Assembly (NCBI RefSeq): GCF_014805625.2
Contig: NW_023998433.1
Coordinates: 1,280,297-1,344,296 of the forward strand
Source: Glossina fuscipes
Lineage: Eukaryota > Arthropoda > Insecta > Diptera > Glossinidae
DNA length: 64,000 bases
Direction: 5' to 3'
Shown here: positions 51,981-62,833 of the stretch, in pieces
Layout: the number at the start of each line of letters is the position of its first letter
Numbering within the stretch: position 1 is the first letter of the stretch
Made by a program: the position numbers and the translations under genes
Notes under the pieces: model-generated
What the model was told of the DNA's origin: nothing
Databases searched by the model: none
The model's input: the letters and a program-made list of their open reading frames with translations, nothing else

Positions 51981-53282
51981 CTATATACTAAGCTATATAT
52001 GTATATATATATATGTAACTCTGTTAAACGATTGCCACCCGAAACGATGTTTTATTTTTAATCGTCATTAAAAAAACTGTATTTGCCTCTCCAGGTTCGC
52101 ACATTCAAGCATTAATAATTCTTAATCGATTTTCACAATTTTTTAATGAATTTAATTCCGGCAAGTGTAATTATTATTCATTATGGGTGTTCTATTAAAG
52201 CGAATATCGAATTATTTTCTTTATAATTATTCAAAAAGTGATTAAAGAAGTCGCAGCCGTTACGGATTAAAATTTCGTTCTTAATGCGTTAATACAGAAT
52301 ATATGAACATTATATGCAACCACCACATTAAATTTTTTATGACATTTTTCTCCGAATTGTTTTTTAAATCATGAGTGACGATGCAATTAACTGATTGTAT
52401 GTATTGAGCGAGCTGTAATTTCACTGCTTAGTACATTATTGATATGAACGTCCAAATTTTTGCAGCAAGTTTGCATATTAAGTTTATCATTCATTTCGCA
52501 ACGCAATGAAATAAGCACATTTAACTTTTATTTAAATAAGATATGATCCAGTCGTGCTTCACCTTACAAATACACTACATTATCAGTGAATGTACTACGT
52601 TCGTAATATAAGTTTTTGTAAATTTTGAATTAGAGTTCTAGATCAAATATGTTCGCGCTTATACGCGCCGATTAAGGTATATATACACACTCAATGATTA
52701 ATGTTAAATAATAATGTCATAAACGATATGAGTAAGGCAAACGCGTGCACACAATGAACAAGCAAAAAGCTAAAAAGAGTAAAAAATGCTAAACTCTAAT
52801 CTCTTATTAAAGAAAAAATTTAAAATTAAAAGAAAATTTTTTTTCAGCTCTTATCACATTTGAGCTCAAAAACCATTTTACGAAACCTTAGACTATAACT
52901 TTTTCATCTTTACAACACAACTCAATTTTCATATTAGTTCAATTATAAGACAATAATATAAGCACTGCCTTTATGTTTGTAACTATTAAGTTAAACACAT
53001 AAAAGCGATTAACAAAGAAAAAGAGACAAAAGACAAAATTGGTAAAAAAAAACTTTGTTTTAAAGCCTTACTTATCCGATATATCATTTTAATAACTAAA
53101 AAAAAAAAAAAAAAAACCAACAAACTTTTTACAAATACATTTTTTTTCAAAGGTTTTGGATCTTTCGGATGGGAAGTTCGAATACCTTTTACAAACGCTC
53201 GTAAAAAAATACGTGGTATAAATATACAAGGAAGCTTATCCAACTCTTGTAATTAAATCGGCATCATCGAAGTCGGGCAATA
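50586..53282. other. No recognised gene
   Basis: AT-rich. Contains the TA microsatellite at 51923-52015 and an ORF at 51554-51784 whose end (SFGVQLKRVLYTRKESHV, FKSQKAK|GTAAAA) looks exon-like but is unassigned. Nothing else recognised. Confidence 0.5.
51923..52015. repeat. TA-rich microsatellite
   Basis: Interrupted (TA)n runs over about 90 bp. Confidence 0.95.
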
Positions 53283-53499
53283 ATGACGACCGCAAATGCT
53301 AGCCTAAAAAGTGCTTCCCAATACGAGGTATCAGTGCAAATGGATTTATTTTAATTTCTTGTTGTCAAGCAATTTTCGCAGCATAAAGGGCGTAGGTATT
53401 TGATAGCGCAATGAGTTCCATCAGAGCTCGTTACCGGTGGAAGATGATCGTATGTTCGATGACATCACAGCATCAATTGTAGAATACTCCGCAACATAG
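53283..53499 (+). other. Candidate two-exon 45-residue microprotein
   Basis: ATG at 53283 opens MTTANASLKSASQYE to a possible donor GAG|GTATCA (53327). A phase-0 acceptor TTTGATAG at 53406 continues RNEFHQSSLPVEDDRMFDD, then ITASIVEYSAT and a stop. Composition looks coding, but the acceptor lacks a pyrimidine tract and no family is recognised. Confidence 0.25.
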
Positions 53500-54594
53500 C
53501 AGTTTGTTCGTTGAGAATTTCTTTACAATATTTTAACAATTAAGCAGCTTTTGATTTAAAATAAACAACTTTTTCAATGAGATTAAATCAACGTAATATA
53601 AGCCTTGCATGCGCATGTAAGTACTAAAATATATCTGTACGTACAAACTTACAAAAGGTGAGGGCAATTTTAAAGTCAGACTTTAAAGTCGATTAATTTT
53701 GCGTTTAATGTTTCATTTTACAGTTTTTACAACTTTTTTGTTTTATCGATATTAGCATTAGTACAATTTTGCTTTACATGAACAACTACTAAGAGAGAAA
53801 AAATATATGTTTTGTATATCGCCCATAAGACATAAAAATATAACACAATAATCCCCAAGTTACTAATTAATAATATGGGTCTCCGTGTGCATATCAATTT
53901 ACGTCTTAAAAATGAAATATGAAATTTCCAAGAAAGCAAATACGTTTTCACTTTGAAGTGAATTATTCATATTTGTTACTTGATGCTTTTTTTGTGGATG
54001 GCGGTACGGCGAACATAATTTATGAATTTTAATTTAAAACTGATATAAATATTAGCTTTAAGAACTTGCGAGTGTTTGGCAAGTTCACAATTGGCATTCA
54101 TTGAAAACACGTACACTTTTATTAGTTTTCTGAAGCAGCTATTCCGAATTGTGCAAACCGAAATTAATATTCCACAATCGTGCGACTTATGTTATAAACT
54201 AAAACCATTAAAACTACAAATTACATAATTAGGTTTTTAATTAAATGCTTACTAAATTTCATATGAAGCAAGCTTCTGAAAAATAAGGGACCTTTTCGAG
54301 AACCTCAGATTTTAGACAATTTATCACCTAAACACCAGCATTTTCATTCCATTGTCATAAACTACACAAACTACGGCCGACCTGATAAACTATGTCTGTT
54401 GGAATCAATGCAAACATGACATTTAATGTCACATTTGTATTTTATTAATCGTAAGGTGAGTGAATAGCATTCAAGACACCATAAAGAATAACATTCTTGG
54501 TCTCCACGAGTAGAAATTTGCTCAAAATTAAGAAAAAAGGCATTATAATTCTACTCTACATTAACATCAAGTAGTTGTCACTGTTCGTCTATTA

Positions 54595-54724
54595 AAATTC
54601 AAATCTTAAATAAGTCAGAGTTTTCAATAAATACCCTTTCGATACCCTTAACTCCTAGTGCTTTAAGACTTTAATCCTTGGAATTTATTTTCCTGACGAA
54701 ATTAATTGTAATAACAATAATAAA
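54595..54724 (+). mobile_element. Diverged second copy of the SINE
   Basis: ATTCAAATCTTAAATAAGTC then AGAGTTTTCAATAA aligns with the B box and body of the SINE at 50071-50244. CGATACCCTTAACTCCTAGT then GCTTTAAGACTTTAATCCTT and CCTGACGAAATTAATTGTAA extend the match to the AAT-rich tail. The A-box half is not clear, so the copy is old or 5'-truncated. Confidence 0.72.
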
Positions 54725-55442
54725 TCATTCAACTTAAACCAGAGAACTGCATGTATACGCAGCGGAAGTGCAGCCAAATTCCATAAAAATACTGTTTTAA
54801 AACATGTGGTACGAAGTCTATCTTGCAATTCAATATAATATATCTTAAATGCATACCTAAAAGCTATAAAATTCGGCGGATACTTAGTATAATTTCTTGT
54901 CTATCTTAAATTATTTATGCCAGTTTCTTATCAGGAAGCACCACCAAATACTCAAATTAAAGATGAAATCAAAAATTTTTAATTTTCGATCCAAAAAAAA
55001 CTTTAAAAGATAACGCATTGATATTGGAAATTGTTTTGCAGTATGTAGAGTGATAAGATAAGAATAATTGAACCGCAGGCAATTAAAAATTTCCACAGGG
55101 GAACAAGCACAAGAACTCTTGAATGGGAAAAAAATCAAAAAATGGAGGAAAAATATTTGCAAAATAAATGGCGGCGGCCGCTAAAACTATTTAAACGGTA
55201 ATTTCTAAAGATAGAAAGTGTTCGTTATCAGCCGTACGCTATAAACTTTCTAGTCGGCAAAAATAAACGTGCAAAATATAAGGCATATTTTTGCACTTGC
55301 TTGAAAAAGGCGGATCGGTTGAATGATGTTTTTTTGTCGTTTTACCAAGAATTGGTCCCGAAGGCAATTTAGTCAGTTTTGAATTTTGCCAAACAATTCA
55401 GAGCTATATGTGCAAACGTACGCATTTCGTTCACGCATAGCA

Positions 55443-57379
55443 ATGGATATTAAAAGAAACCGATTTAAAGTAGATACGGGCAAAAGATGGGAAAGGTATG
55501 TACAAGGATTATTTGAAAAACAGGGAGTAATATAAAAAATATTGGGCGATTCTCGAGAGCCGTAATCCATGTCACTTTTCCGTAAAAGAAATTTCTACCG
55601 ATTAGGCCCTTAATCTGTTTTTTTTCGTAGATTAAAAATGCTCAATGTTCTAATAGCCAATTATTTACATTTTATAGAAGACACTGATCGACAAAAATAT
55701 TTGCTGAGGCGACGCGAAAATGCTCTTAAAAGTTTTATGTCGAAGTTGTTTACGGTGATACTTGGTCAAAATTAACTTTTGAGTTGGGGACGGTTAACTT
55801 TCTTTTTTTCTTTCTTTTGTTAGGCTCACAGCACGTATATAGATAGATGCATATCTAATTGTTTCCATTATTATATCAACCGTTAATTCATGTTATTTTA
55901 TTATGATTACCTTTTTGTTCATAGCCTCATAAAGAGTATATAGGCTTAATCACCGTAAGATTGCAAGTCAATTTTCGATAAGCGTCTTGTCGTTTATGTA
56001 TCCATTGTTGCCATTATTTACTTTCCTAAATTTATTATAATTGATACGTTTACCACATATTTGTAAATCAATAAACCACCATCAAATATGATAATTTGCG
56101 TAATTCGCCAACCGCGTTCACGGTAATTTAAAAATAATTACCTCGAAAACAAAATATATCGTCTCAAAATTAAGTAAAAATTTATCACAATTTGAATATC
56201 CAGGATAACGACGACCCAAAGGTCTGCTAATTGAATGTAAATGTTAAATGAATACGGTGTAGGTACTTGTTATATCCTACACAACTTATTGTACGGGATA
56301 TAACAACTGCGGATATGAGTGACATGTAAAGGGATTTAGGATAGTCTCTTCTATTAATTCATTTTTACCACATTGACGTTTATCTGTCTGTCTGTCTGAT
56401 GTGTTCCCATGTGTTTCCACCTTCAAGCTAAGCGTGGTAGCACTTTCTGAGATCTTTTCACTAAGTTTAATATACTGTTACAGATGCTTTAGACAACGGA
56501 CGAATTCCTTTCGTGCAACCAATTTCCATATATTATCTTATTTTTAAACCATCTTTAAATGAAAAAAATTTCCCATTTTTTAATAGTTCTCAACATAAAA
56601 CGTTTGAATGCCTTTCTACAGTCCCAAGGTGTTATTGGTAATATTTTACAATTGAGAAATAATAAGATTTTTGATAAGAAAATTACTTTTGCTAAATTTA
56701 GATCAGACCAGTTCACATTATTAGCCTCCGCGCAAGAAAGCGCCCATATGAAAGGTATGTATCGAATAAGATATTAACTTCAGTAATTTGTCATATCGTT
56801 TTTGCATTGATTTTTAACATATCTTAGTTTTGAGATTTTAAATTTTAATAAAGAAAACAAAAAAATAAAAAAAAAAATATAATATAAATACACAACATAT
56901 ATATTATTTAAATATCGACGCAAGCGTATTGAATTTACCGTCATCTAATGGCTTTGATATTTTTAATCAGCTTCATCGTCGAATAACATATGTATGTACA
57001 AAAGATTTCTAAACATATAACGTTGGTCCAACCTTTGTGAAATAAATTTTATAACTATTTACATCATACATACACGATTATACTGCTATGTAATCATATA
57101 GTGGGTTTGGGACATAAATATATATTTATTTATTTATTGTGTAGTCCTCATTGTTAAGTAAACATATTTTTACACGTCATAATTAATGTAAAAATTAACT
57201 TATATTTAGGAATAATTTATCTCATCATGATCTACATTTGTGAATGGGTTAGGTTTATTATTTTTTGTTTCTATGATAAAATTTTATTTTCACAAACTCT
57301 TGAACGTCCAAAAAGTCAGTTTAAAGATTTGAAAAGAATGATCCAAGGTTTGGAAGCCAGCGTAAATATTGCTGCTTAA
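55443..57379 (+). CDS. Unrecognised four-exon gene, 159 residues, one hydrophobic segment
   Basis: Exons 55443-55495, 55632-55755, 56622-56754 and 57210-57379. Junctions: GAAAG|GTATGT, TTTTTTTTCGTAG|A, ACG|GTGATA (weakest), GCCTTTCTACAG|T, AAAG|GTATGT and TATATTTAG|GA. All three junction phases (2, 0, 1) agree and the frame stays open to a TAA followed 11 nt later by AATAAA. The product starts MDIKRNRFKVDTGKRWER, has a helical basic region (residues 19-58: IANYLHFIEDTDRQKYLLRR), and a polar middle (SQGVIGNILQLRN, then KFRSDQFTLLASAQES). A hydrophobic stretch at 104-125 is split by EWVR, and a short tail contains FKDLKRMIQGLEAS. The segment could be a membrane anchor. No known family recognised. 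It lies on the strand opposite UGP, possibly nested in its first intron. Confidence 0.7.
56269..56304. repeat. Small hairpin repeat
   Basis: GTTATATCC at 56269-56277 and GGATATAAC at 56296-56304 are a perfect inverted repeat around an 18-nt loop containing CTACACAACTTATTGTAC. Related forms occur at about 26135-26165 (TCCTACACC..TGTACAAGATAT) and 46415-46440 (GGTGTAGGATATAA). Lies in intron 2 of the gene at 55443-57379. Confidence 0.7.
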
Positions 57380-57389
57380 TACAGGGTTT

Positions 57390-57406
57390 AATAAATCTAA
57401 AATAAA
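57390..57406 (+). terminator. Polyadenylation signals after the four-exon gene
   Basis: Two AATAAA hexamers at 57390 and 57401, 11 and 22 nt after the stop codon at 57377-57379. Confidence 0.6.
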
Positions 57407-57664
57407 AGGTTGAGGCATAAACTAAGAATCCGAACGTAATGTAAATACTTATATCACTTTGGATCAGTGAGATAAACCGTCTTTAATTTATAAACCTTGT
57501 AATATGGATTCGAATTGAAATAATTTGCGCTTTTTGCAATTTTGAAGATAAACGAAAGAATGGGGGAAGTGACGTATCTATATTACAACAGTATTTAATA
57601 TAAACCAGAAATATCTTATATACACTTAACAGGTTTTCTTCTTGTGACACATGCTTTGACTAAA

Positions 57665-57990
57665 GGACAAAATTTTGATATTTTATAGCATTGGATACGT
57701 GTGACCGGTACTTTCATTTTTTCTACAGATACTGGAAGATCATCGATAGGATATATTTGAAAATTTTGATTCTATTTAACCTGGTTTCGTTTATAAGTAA
57801 TGAGCAAGAAACCAATTTTTTTGTGGTTTTGAAACAGCAGGTGTTATCACTTAAACTGATACTAGGTATGTGTGTTTCAACCGTGTCTTCAGTGGCAGTG
57901 AGGGCAAAAGCTTCGAATACTTCGAAAATTACAAAGGCTTTGACAAAATAAATATACTCTCATTCTTCGGTGGCGGAAATCAAAACAACA
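57665..57990 (-). repeat. Dispersed hairpin-repeat family, diverged internal copy
   Basis: GTTTATAAGTAATGAGCAAG, CAGGTGTTATCACTTAAACTG and the final CTCATTCTTCGGTGGCGG occupy the same order as GTTTATGAGGAATAAG, GAGGTGTTCTCAGGTTAT and the CTCATTCTTCGGTAT end of other copies. Confidence 0.5.
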
Positions 57991-58029
57991 TGACGACTCT
58001 GCTAGCAGAGAAGAATATATATATTTTTT

Positions 58030-58217
58030 ATAAGAATATATTTCTCGTTATATATTATCAAGTTACATATTATCTCATATCAAACCAACTACCAAATTCT
58101 TTCTATATTTTATTATTAATTAATATAAGTTTTACATTAAAAGCCAATTGAACTCGACTGTCATTTGTTAGTTGAGTTTCTAGTATAAGTGGAATAAATA
58201 AATAAATAAATAAATAA
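58030..58217 (+). mobile_element. Same jockey-like non-LTR family, copy 3 (3' end only)
   Basis: TTATTATTAATTAATATAAG then TTTTACATTAAAAGCCAATT, GAACTCGACTGTCATTTG, GAGTTTCTAGTATAAGTGG and an (AATA)n tail. These align with the 3' UTR of copy 2 (TAATAATAATCAGTATAAGA, CAATTGAATTCGGCTGT, GAGTTTCATCTGTAAGTA). No coding part remains. Confidence 0.7.
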
Positions 58218-58757
58218 TGAATAGATAACATCAATAGCCAAAAGTATTAAAAGTCTAGTTTTGACATAATAATAAATATAAAGATATATATATTTTTTTA
58301 ATTTTAGCTATACTTTCGAATGGTTTATTCTAAAATCTTTTCGATGATTACTTTTTAAAGCAAGGGTACTTTACTAATTTTAGAATTGTAATAGAGAAAA
58401 ATAAAAATTGGTTTTCGTATGTATACACAAAGAATGCATATTTTGAAAAGTAAGGTATTACTAAACTAAACGTTTGCCAATAAGTAAGAAGTAACGAAAG
58501 AACCAATACGTACTGATTAATAAAGTCACTTGAAGGTGAGGCACAAATGATTTAAAATCCACGATAACTTTAAATGAATATAAATGTACGATAATACTAG
58601 AGTCACTTTAAATGTATATAGATATGAGCTTAATTATACTTTTACATATGAAGAGTGTGCTAAACCAAAAGAGCAATAAAGTCACTCACTAATATATAGT
58701 TCAATTTGTTTCATTAACTTCTTAAATAAGAAAATAATTTGTTTAGTCATACCTTAC

Positions 58758-58784
58758 CTTTGCATCACCCGGCGTATTCAACAT
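58758..58784 (-). CDS. UGP: Candidate first coding exon of UGP
   Basis: ATG at 58784 encodes MLNTPGDAK and ends in phase 0 at AAG|GTAAGG, a strong donor. Splicing to the UGP exon at 37855 (phase 0, VCGHQR...) would give 511 residues, close to the length I know for fly UGP. About 75 nt upstream is TTCAGTGA, an initiator-like motif (minus strand, near 58862). The intron would be about 20.9 kb and would contain the two plus-strand genes. The link rests on phase, length and the absence of any closer candidate I could find. Confidence 0.5.
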
Positions 58785-59025
58785 TCTTAATGTTTAAATT
58801 TTATTCGAGCACGTTGTAAAACTAATGGTTGTATAAAAGATTCTCGTTGCGGTATATCACTGAAGCTTTCGAAAACTTAAGCCACCAATCAAGACGTAAA
58901 CGCCATAAAGTCGAAAGAACACATTAAAATCAAAAAATATCGGAATTTTACTTTTCTGTTAAATTTTATCGTATTTTTTACTCATTGGTTGTCAAATTCC
59001 TTTTCCTTTTCTATTACAATAATAG

Positions 59026-59577
59026 AATTGAACGAGAAGTTTTCAAGACAGATAAGAAACGTTCCATTTCCAAGGATGCTAGCAAGAGAGCAATAATCAA
59101 AAAAGTGCAAATAAGTTTAAAAAGTCATTTATCAATGTTTTGAAGAATACAAATTTGCATTTAAACGATTTTTATAATTTTAGTTTAAGTAAATTAAGTT
59201 TAAATTAAACCAATTATTTTGAATAAAATGTGGATAAACAGTTCACAATCAATGATTTTTTATATGAAAATCTTTGTAATTTCGTCCTTACGGCCTGTAC
59301 TTAACTATAAAATGTAAAATTATTTTACTTAATTTCAAAAAACACATACTTCTCCAAAGAATACCGTACGTTTTTCAATGGTTTACTTTTCTTTTTCTAA
59401 ATCTACTCTTTTTCAATATATTTTTGTGTTATTCCTTCTTAAGAACTAAGAAATAACGTACAGAATATCTCAGAAGTGGGACTAAAACAGAAAATTATAG
59501 CCAGACTTGATGAGTTTCACAACATGATGTATAAAACGTATCTTGGCTCTAGATCAAGCAGTGTCTAAAATAAACAT
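59026..59577 (+). other. Candidate exons of an unidentified plus-strand gene
   Basis: After a strong acceptor (CCTTTTCTATTACAATAATAG) the frame at 59026 reads IEREVFKTDKKRSISKDASK then RAIIKK, with possible donors at 59104|59105 and slightly beyond. A second open segment at 59444 or 59464 to 59577 reads LRNNVQNISEVGLKQKIIAR, LDEFHNMMYKTYLGSRSSSV, stop, and is followed at once by AATAAA. The phases are compatible. No start exon was found and another frame across 59026-59100 is also open, so this stays tentative. It would be divergent from UGP. Confidence 0.3.
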
Positions 59578-62500
59578 TTTTAATGGGCTGCAATATTCTT
59601 CTGGGATTTAGTTTGCGGTAATGCATATTTCCATACTGCAATTCCTTTAAAGTTACCACTTTGAGTTCGTAGCGCGGCATGCGTTACCCGCCATCTTTGT
59701 TTTAGGCCGGAGATTTTCCTTAAAATGGGCTGCGTACACATAAACTTATCCTAGAAATGGAAAAGACCCTAATGACATGTCTTATAATATACACAACTAT
59801 TTGTGCTTATTAGGACGCTGCAAAAGTATTTGCTTCTGCATATGACCAAAAATACCTAAAGATTATCACTTATTTGTTTTTGACTAGGTTTTTTTAACAT
59901 TATCACTTGGTTGCTTTGAGATTAGCGAAATAATTCCCAGATATCAAAATACTGCGGTCTGATGTATTTTTTTCAAACAGACAATCTCAAATCCTTTACT
60001 AATTGTAAATCTTTGACTGAGTAAATTTTGGATCAAATTTTTTCCATTGGAAAAATTTTTTCGAATAATGTATATTTTAAAAGTAAAATTCGTCGTGGCC
60101 CGTGAGGCGCTCATATATGGCAGACAAACATTTAAAAATTTCAATAAATCCGCTATGGTGGATATAAATAGCTATCAATCCATTATCTGAATAAGGCAGT
60201 AAGGGGACAGACAAGACAAAACGGAAATCTAGTCTCAACTAGCGAGACAGAAGGAAACTTACCATCAACTAGAAATTTTCTAGGTTCAAAGAAAAATGTT
60301 TAGATCATGACTTGTCTAATTTTAAGTGAACCAAGCATCGACAGATGAATAAACTAAAAGTATGTAAAATGAAATATTTAAAAACTATAATTGTCCCATG
60401 CTTTCAAAAGAATGAATTTTAGCATTACCTATTTCAGTCTTAATTAGGCGTAAATTGCGAATAAATTTTGAATAGTTCAAAAAGCTGCCTAGTTTTCGAT
60501 TGTATTCTTATTCGTTCTGCTGGAGGCCCGTTTAAATATATACATTATGTGATAAAGAAAATAAAAATATATATACTAATGGGTATAGGAAATAATAATA
60601 TAAATAATACAATTCAATTATATGTATACAAATTTTTGTTATAACCGAGTCGTGACATAATTCCAGTCGTTCGAACCATAAGGACTCTGAAGCAGTTGTT
60701 AGAGCGAGACCATAACCACTTTATCTAGCAATCCGCCATTGTTGAGCGCAGCTCTGTTTTAGTCAGCATCCGTAAAACAAGAGCTATACGTCTAAAATTT
60801 GAGAAAACGTCAAGGTTTTTTTCGAGAATATATTTTGTGGACTCACGTCCCTTGGAATGTAAGATCGAGATGTAACGAATGCTATTAAAAATTTAATTGA
60901 ATTCAACTCATTTCAATTCGATTCGTTTCAATACAATTTAATTCGGTTCAATTCAATTCAATTGAGAACAGATTAGCGAACGATTACAATGCTATCATCA
61001 ACAAAATCACATTTCTTTAATAAGCGATGTTTCGATAAAGACAAAAAAGATTGTTCAAAAATTTTGGTTAGTATTAAGAACAATTAAGGTCAGCTGGTAA
61101 CAATGTTATTAAAGCTGAAGGCTGGGAAGAGGCGAAAATGGAAATTTATGTAAACTTCATTTTTATTACATTTCGTGATGATTTCATGTTCCAATACGAA
61201 TAGCAACTTTTACTTAGTTAGCAAATTTATCTCAAAGGCTTACCTAAGAGAAATGTTGCTAACTTCAGTGACAAATGCATAAAATAAAGAAGTTTATAAT
61301 TTATCCTTATATACAAAGTTAACTGAGAAAAATCGGGCTGTTTGAAATTTTATGGCATAATGGTTTTGCTCGCTGAAACTACGGAAATTTAAGCGGGTCT
61401 TTTAAAACAAAAAAAAACAAAAGAGAATGTTACTTAATACTAAGGACGTTAATTTCTCAAAGGAAAAAATGCGTACTTGCATGGAGAAAAAATCACTGAT
61501 CACGCAAAGATACATCAAAATGCGTTTGTTCTATTTCAAGAATTCAAGTTAAGAAAAGACCACAACTGTAAAAGCATCACTGAAAACAATCATAAGGGTC
61601 GCAATAAACATGCGCAGGTAATGTTAAAGTTGTATGTCGCCTAGCTATAGACAATAGCAGTGATGAGTACATTATTGAAGGTAAAGAGGTCAAAAGTAGC
61701 TCAAGAAGGAACCCCAGATTCAAAAGAAAAGTGGGTTGCATGTTTTAGAAAACGACGGCATCCCCTAGTTTTTGAAAAAACGGTAACGAATACAAATGGC
61801 AGACAATAGCGAGGACAAAACGCGTGAGCATTATTAGAGCTACCACGAGCATAGAAAGCGATTGGCATATAATAAGGCAATACGTGAATGAGCAAATTAA
61901 AAAATTTAGAGCAAGACTTAATGCAGTCAGTAATATGGCAGGGACCTTAACGAAACCTTTATCCCAGGTGTATGGTATGCTAAAATATGTATGATATTTG
62001 CTTGATCTGCTGAATAGAAAAGATATATGCATGAAGTGGATGTATGTAGAGCGTTATTAAACAATGTAGTTGATGGTGAAGCATCCCGACAATATAAATC
62101 GATCCGGCAGGCGGTGCGCATTTGGAGCTAGACTGCATTTTACAATGAATGTGTTTGAATCTTGCTTGCAAAAGCAGAAAAAGAAAGGTACGTCGTTAAG
62201 CACAGCTTACGTAAATCATCCTACTATAACTAATCGATTCAAAAATTATGTAACACATGGAACTCTCTCGACTATGTCGATAAAAGTTATTCACAATATT
62301 TTCTAGTAATGCGTATCACACAAGCAAATGATTGGGATTACCTTTGCCAGTGAAGAATAACATATTAGAAATCTATTGCAAAAACACCATAGGGAGGACT
62401 AAGGAAGAACATCAAATCTATGTTATACACCCTAGCAACATGCAAAGGCAATTAAACACTTACAGCAACTATTATTGATCTAAAATAACACTACATCCCT

Positions 62501-62600
62501 ATTGATGAACAACTGTACAAATACGTTGATGTGAACGGTGCAGGGTTTATGGTTTAAATTGGCTTATTCATACGGAGTATTACTTCTATTGCAAATCTAA
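59578..62600. other. Mostly unassigned; possible copia debris toward the right
   Basis: 60895-60965 is an imperfect AATTC-type pentamer repeat. From about 61640 onward the sequence is GC-richer and has broken ORFs (for example VDVCRALLNNVVDGEAS at about 62035-62085, reminiscent of the copia 'DV.TAFLNG' motif) that may belong to the copia remnant at 62612. No intact gene recognised. Confidence 0.45.
60895..60965. repeat. Imperfect AATTC/AATTCG pentamer array
   Basis: Units such as ATTCAACTC, TTTCAATTCG, ATTCGTTTC and TTCAATTCAATTCAATTG repeat with a five-base period over about 70 bp. Confidence 0.85.
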
Positions 62601-62611
62601 GAAATAAAACT

Positions 62612-62833
62612 ATGATTTTTGATAGTACAGGAGCCGAATACACAACTTCAACGTATAAGGAAGCAGTATATGTAAAAAGTTTGTTGAATGACAACAATCA
62701 TCTAAATAGTGATAAGCTGGTGCTTAGTTATAACGACAAATTAGCTCTTAATCATATTAGATATGCATATATAAGATCTCGACATCAATCTATGGGAGAA
62801 TGTGTGCAAAATATACTTGAACTGAAGACGTGA
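62612..62833 (+). mobile_element. Ty1/copia RNase H fragment
   Basis: The frame reads DSTGAEYTTSTYKEAVYVKS, LLNDNN..., SYNDKLALNHIRYAYIRSRH, QSMGECVQNILEL, matching the end of copia polyproteins ('SSTEAEY.A...KE..WL..LL', 'DN..A......R.KHI..R.H..RE.V..G.I.L'). The catalytic Asp in DN is preserved as ND. No LTRs or integrase recognised, so it is an isolated, decayed 3' coding fragment. Confidence 0.75.
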
